Assembly: GCA_011390055.1 (NCBI GenBank)
Contig: JAABTC010000120.1
Coordinates: forward strand, 1 to 5,975
DNA from: Burkholderiales bacterium
GTDB lineage: Bacteria; Pseudomonadota; Gammaproteobacteria; Burkholderiales; Burkholderiaceae_C
Direction of reading: 5' to 3'
DNA length: 5,975 nucleotides
Positions 5,343 to 5,975 of this stretch are shown in pieces (positions within the stretch are counted from its first letter, which is position 1; each line of letters opens with the position of its first letter). The notes below the pieces were generated by a model. The model made no database searches, was not told the DNA's origin, and saw only the letters and a list, made by a program, of their open reading frames with translations. The position numbers and the translations under genes were made by a program.

Positions 5343-5801
5343 ATGGCAACTGCGAAAAAAGCGCCGGCGAAAAAGGCCGCTGCGAAGAAGGCCCCGGCGA
5401 AGAAGGCTGCGGCGAAGAAGCCGGCGGCCAAGAAGTCGGCGGCGAAGAAGCCGGCGGCCAAGAAGGCTCCGGCGAAAAAGGCAGCGGCGAAGAAGCCGGC
5501 AGCCAAGAAGTCGGCGGCGAAGAAGCCGGCGGCCAAGAAGGCTGCGCCGAAGAAGGCCGCGAAGAAAGCGGTCAAGAAGGTTGCGGCCAAGAAGCCGGCC
5601 GCGAAGAAGAAAGCTGCGGCCAAGAAGCCGGCAGCCAAGAAGAAGGCTGCGGCACCTGCGAAGCCTGCTGCAGCGGCCAAGCCCGCCGCGGCTGCGAAGA
5701 AGGCTGCACCTGCAGCCGCTGCGACGCCTGCGGCCCCTGCGGCCAAGACGGCGCTGAGCCCTGCAGCGGCCTGGCCCTTTCCGACGGGCAACAAGCCCTG
5801 A
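5343..5801 (+). CDS. Histone H1-like DNA-binding protein, Lys/Ala/Pro repeat type
   Basis: 152 residues: 48 lysines, no arginine, no Asp or Glu, mostly Ala and Pro otherwise. Lysine pairs recur every five residues from 5-6 through 70-71 (units such as P-A-A-K-K), then the phase breaks and triplets K-K-K appear at 88-90 and 99-101. Residues about 102-137 are Ala/Pro-rich with few charges, and the end is L-S-P-A-A-A-W-P-F-P-T-G-N-K-P, a tail I recall from Burkholderiales H1-like proteins. Such proteins (compare Bordetella BpH1 and the C-terminal half of AlgP) resemble the C-terminal domain of eukaryotic histone H1 and bind DNA without sequence preference. It has no globular domain or signal peptide. 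AAGGAGA at 5330-5336 ends six bases before the ATG. Its own promoter is not evident; a strong terminator follows. Target and role in this organism are not readable. Confidence 0.88.
   Translation: MATAKKAPAKKAAAKKAPAKKAAAKKPAAKKSAAKKPAAKKAPAKKAAAKKPAAKKSAAKKPAAKKAAPKKAAKKAVKKVAAKKPAAKKKAAAKKPAAKKKAAAPAKPAAAAKPAAAAKKAAPAAAATPAAPAAKTALSPAAAWPFPTGNKP
5391..5540 (+). repeat. Tandem duplication of a 75-base unit inside the H1-like gene
   Basis: Two head-to-tail copies, 5391-5465 and 5466-5540, encode the identical 25-residue block A-P-A-K-K / A-A-A-K-K / P-A-A-K-K / S-A-A-K-K / P-A-A-K-K (residues 17-41 and 42-66). By my alignment the copies differ at four third-codon positions, all silent. Smaller 15-base units repeat throughout the gene. 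The pattern fits duplication by slippage or unequal crossing-over with selection on the protein since. Confidence 0.9.
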
Positions 5802-5851
5802 CGATCAGCTCGGGCCTCGCGCGCACCCACCCGGGTGTGCGTGGCCCAAGC

Positions 5852-5877
5852 AAAACCCGGCGCAAGCCGGGTTTTTT
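5852..5877 (+). terminator. Intrinsic (Rho-independent) terminator after the H1-like gene
   Basis: AAAACCCGGC at 5852-5861 pairs perfectly with GCCGGGTTTT at 5866-5875 around the GNRA-type loop GCAA, and a run of six T covers 5872-5877. It lies 50 bases after the H1-like stop. On the other strand the AAAA at 5852-5855 gives only a short T-run, so it may also terminate the converging minus-strand gene, less strongly. Confidence 0.95.
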
Positions 5878-5904
5878 ATGGGCGCTTCGCGCTGCGCTCG
5901 AGCA

Positions 5905-5975
5905 TCAGCTGCCGGCCAGGATCTGCGTGTCGGCGAACGCCTGGGCCGCTTCGCGGCGCGGCAGGATCATGGTCT
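5905..5975 (-). CDS. C-terminal end of an unidentified convergent gene (partial)
   Basis: On the minus strand an open frame enters from the right edge and ends in TGA at 5907-5905. Its last residues read T-M-I-L-P-R-R-E-A-A-Q-A-F-A-D-T-Q-I-L-A-G-S. Of the 21 codons from the Met onward, 20 end in G or C, as the real genes here do, while the opposite strand in the same stretch lacks that bias. Convergence on the strong terminator 28 bases away also fits a gene end. I do not recognise the family from so short a tail. The internal Met is probably not a start. Confidence 0.5.
   Translation of the reverse strand, partial: TMILPRREAAQAFADTQILAGS

Noticed and set aside
5391..5540. The tandem repeats as a CRISPR array or satellite element
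   Set aside because: The repeats are in frame, encode the Lys-pair pentads of the H1-like protein, and have no unique spacers.
5198..5830. Antisense frame of 210 codons with Phe/Ala repeats, looking like a hydrophobic repeat protein
   Set aside because: It is the complement of the Lys/Ala repeat codons (AAG to CTT, GCC to GGC). The plus-strand frame has a good ribosome site, a family tail and a terminator.
5821..5840. GC-rich hairpin around CACCCGGGTG as an additional terminator
   Set aside because: The longer stem needs an internal bulge and no T-run follows. The hairpin at 5852-5877 fully explains termination.

Overview
The window looks like ordinary chromosomal DNA of a high-GC betaproteobacterium, most likely of the order Burkholderiales. 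The signs are very high GC at third codon positions, the gene order pilR-ampD-nrdA-nrdB, an NrdB that reads like those of the group throughout its core, and a lysine/alanine-repeat histone H1-like protein with a tail ending in WPFPTGNKP. I see no phage, transposon, CRISPR, tRNA or rRNA.

Layout, left to right. Positions 2-115 hold the last 37 codons of a sigma-54 response regulator of the PilR type. After 14 bases comes ampD (130-729, TTG start), the cytoplasmic anhydro-muropeptide amidase of peptidoglycan recycling. The 208-base gap 730-937 is the nrdA control region. It begins with two 16-base sites that fit the NrdR box, start-to-start distance 32 bases, followed by three same-direction TCCAC motifs resembling DnaA boxes. 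nrdA (938-3787) encodes the large chain of class Ia ribonucleotide reductase, with one clear and one probably degenerate ATP-cone and every catalytic residue in place. A 150-base gap with nested inverted repeats and a possible promoter leads to nrdB (best start 3938, end 5128), the diiron/tyrosyl-radical chain. A 214-base gap containing several hairpins, including a perfect 20-base palindrome, precedes the histone H1-like gene (5343-5801). A textbook intrinsic terminator (5852-5877) follows. The last 71 bases appear to be the 3' end of a convergent minus-strand gene that I cannot name.

How they work together: NrdA and NrdB form one enzyme making all four deoxyribonucleotides. ATP and dATP control it at the protein level through the N-terminal cone, and NrdR, itself an ATP-cone repressor, probably controls it at the promoter. 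The DnaA-like motifs would tie expression to replication initiation, as in E. coli. The H1-like protein is expected to bind DNA, but nothing here shows that it is co-regulated with nrdAB.

I found no convincing undescribed system. The observations most worth a second look are the tandem NrdR sites with adjacent DnaA-like motifs, the palindrome upstream of the H1-like gene, and the recently duplicated 75-base repeat with conserved tail in the H1-like gene.
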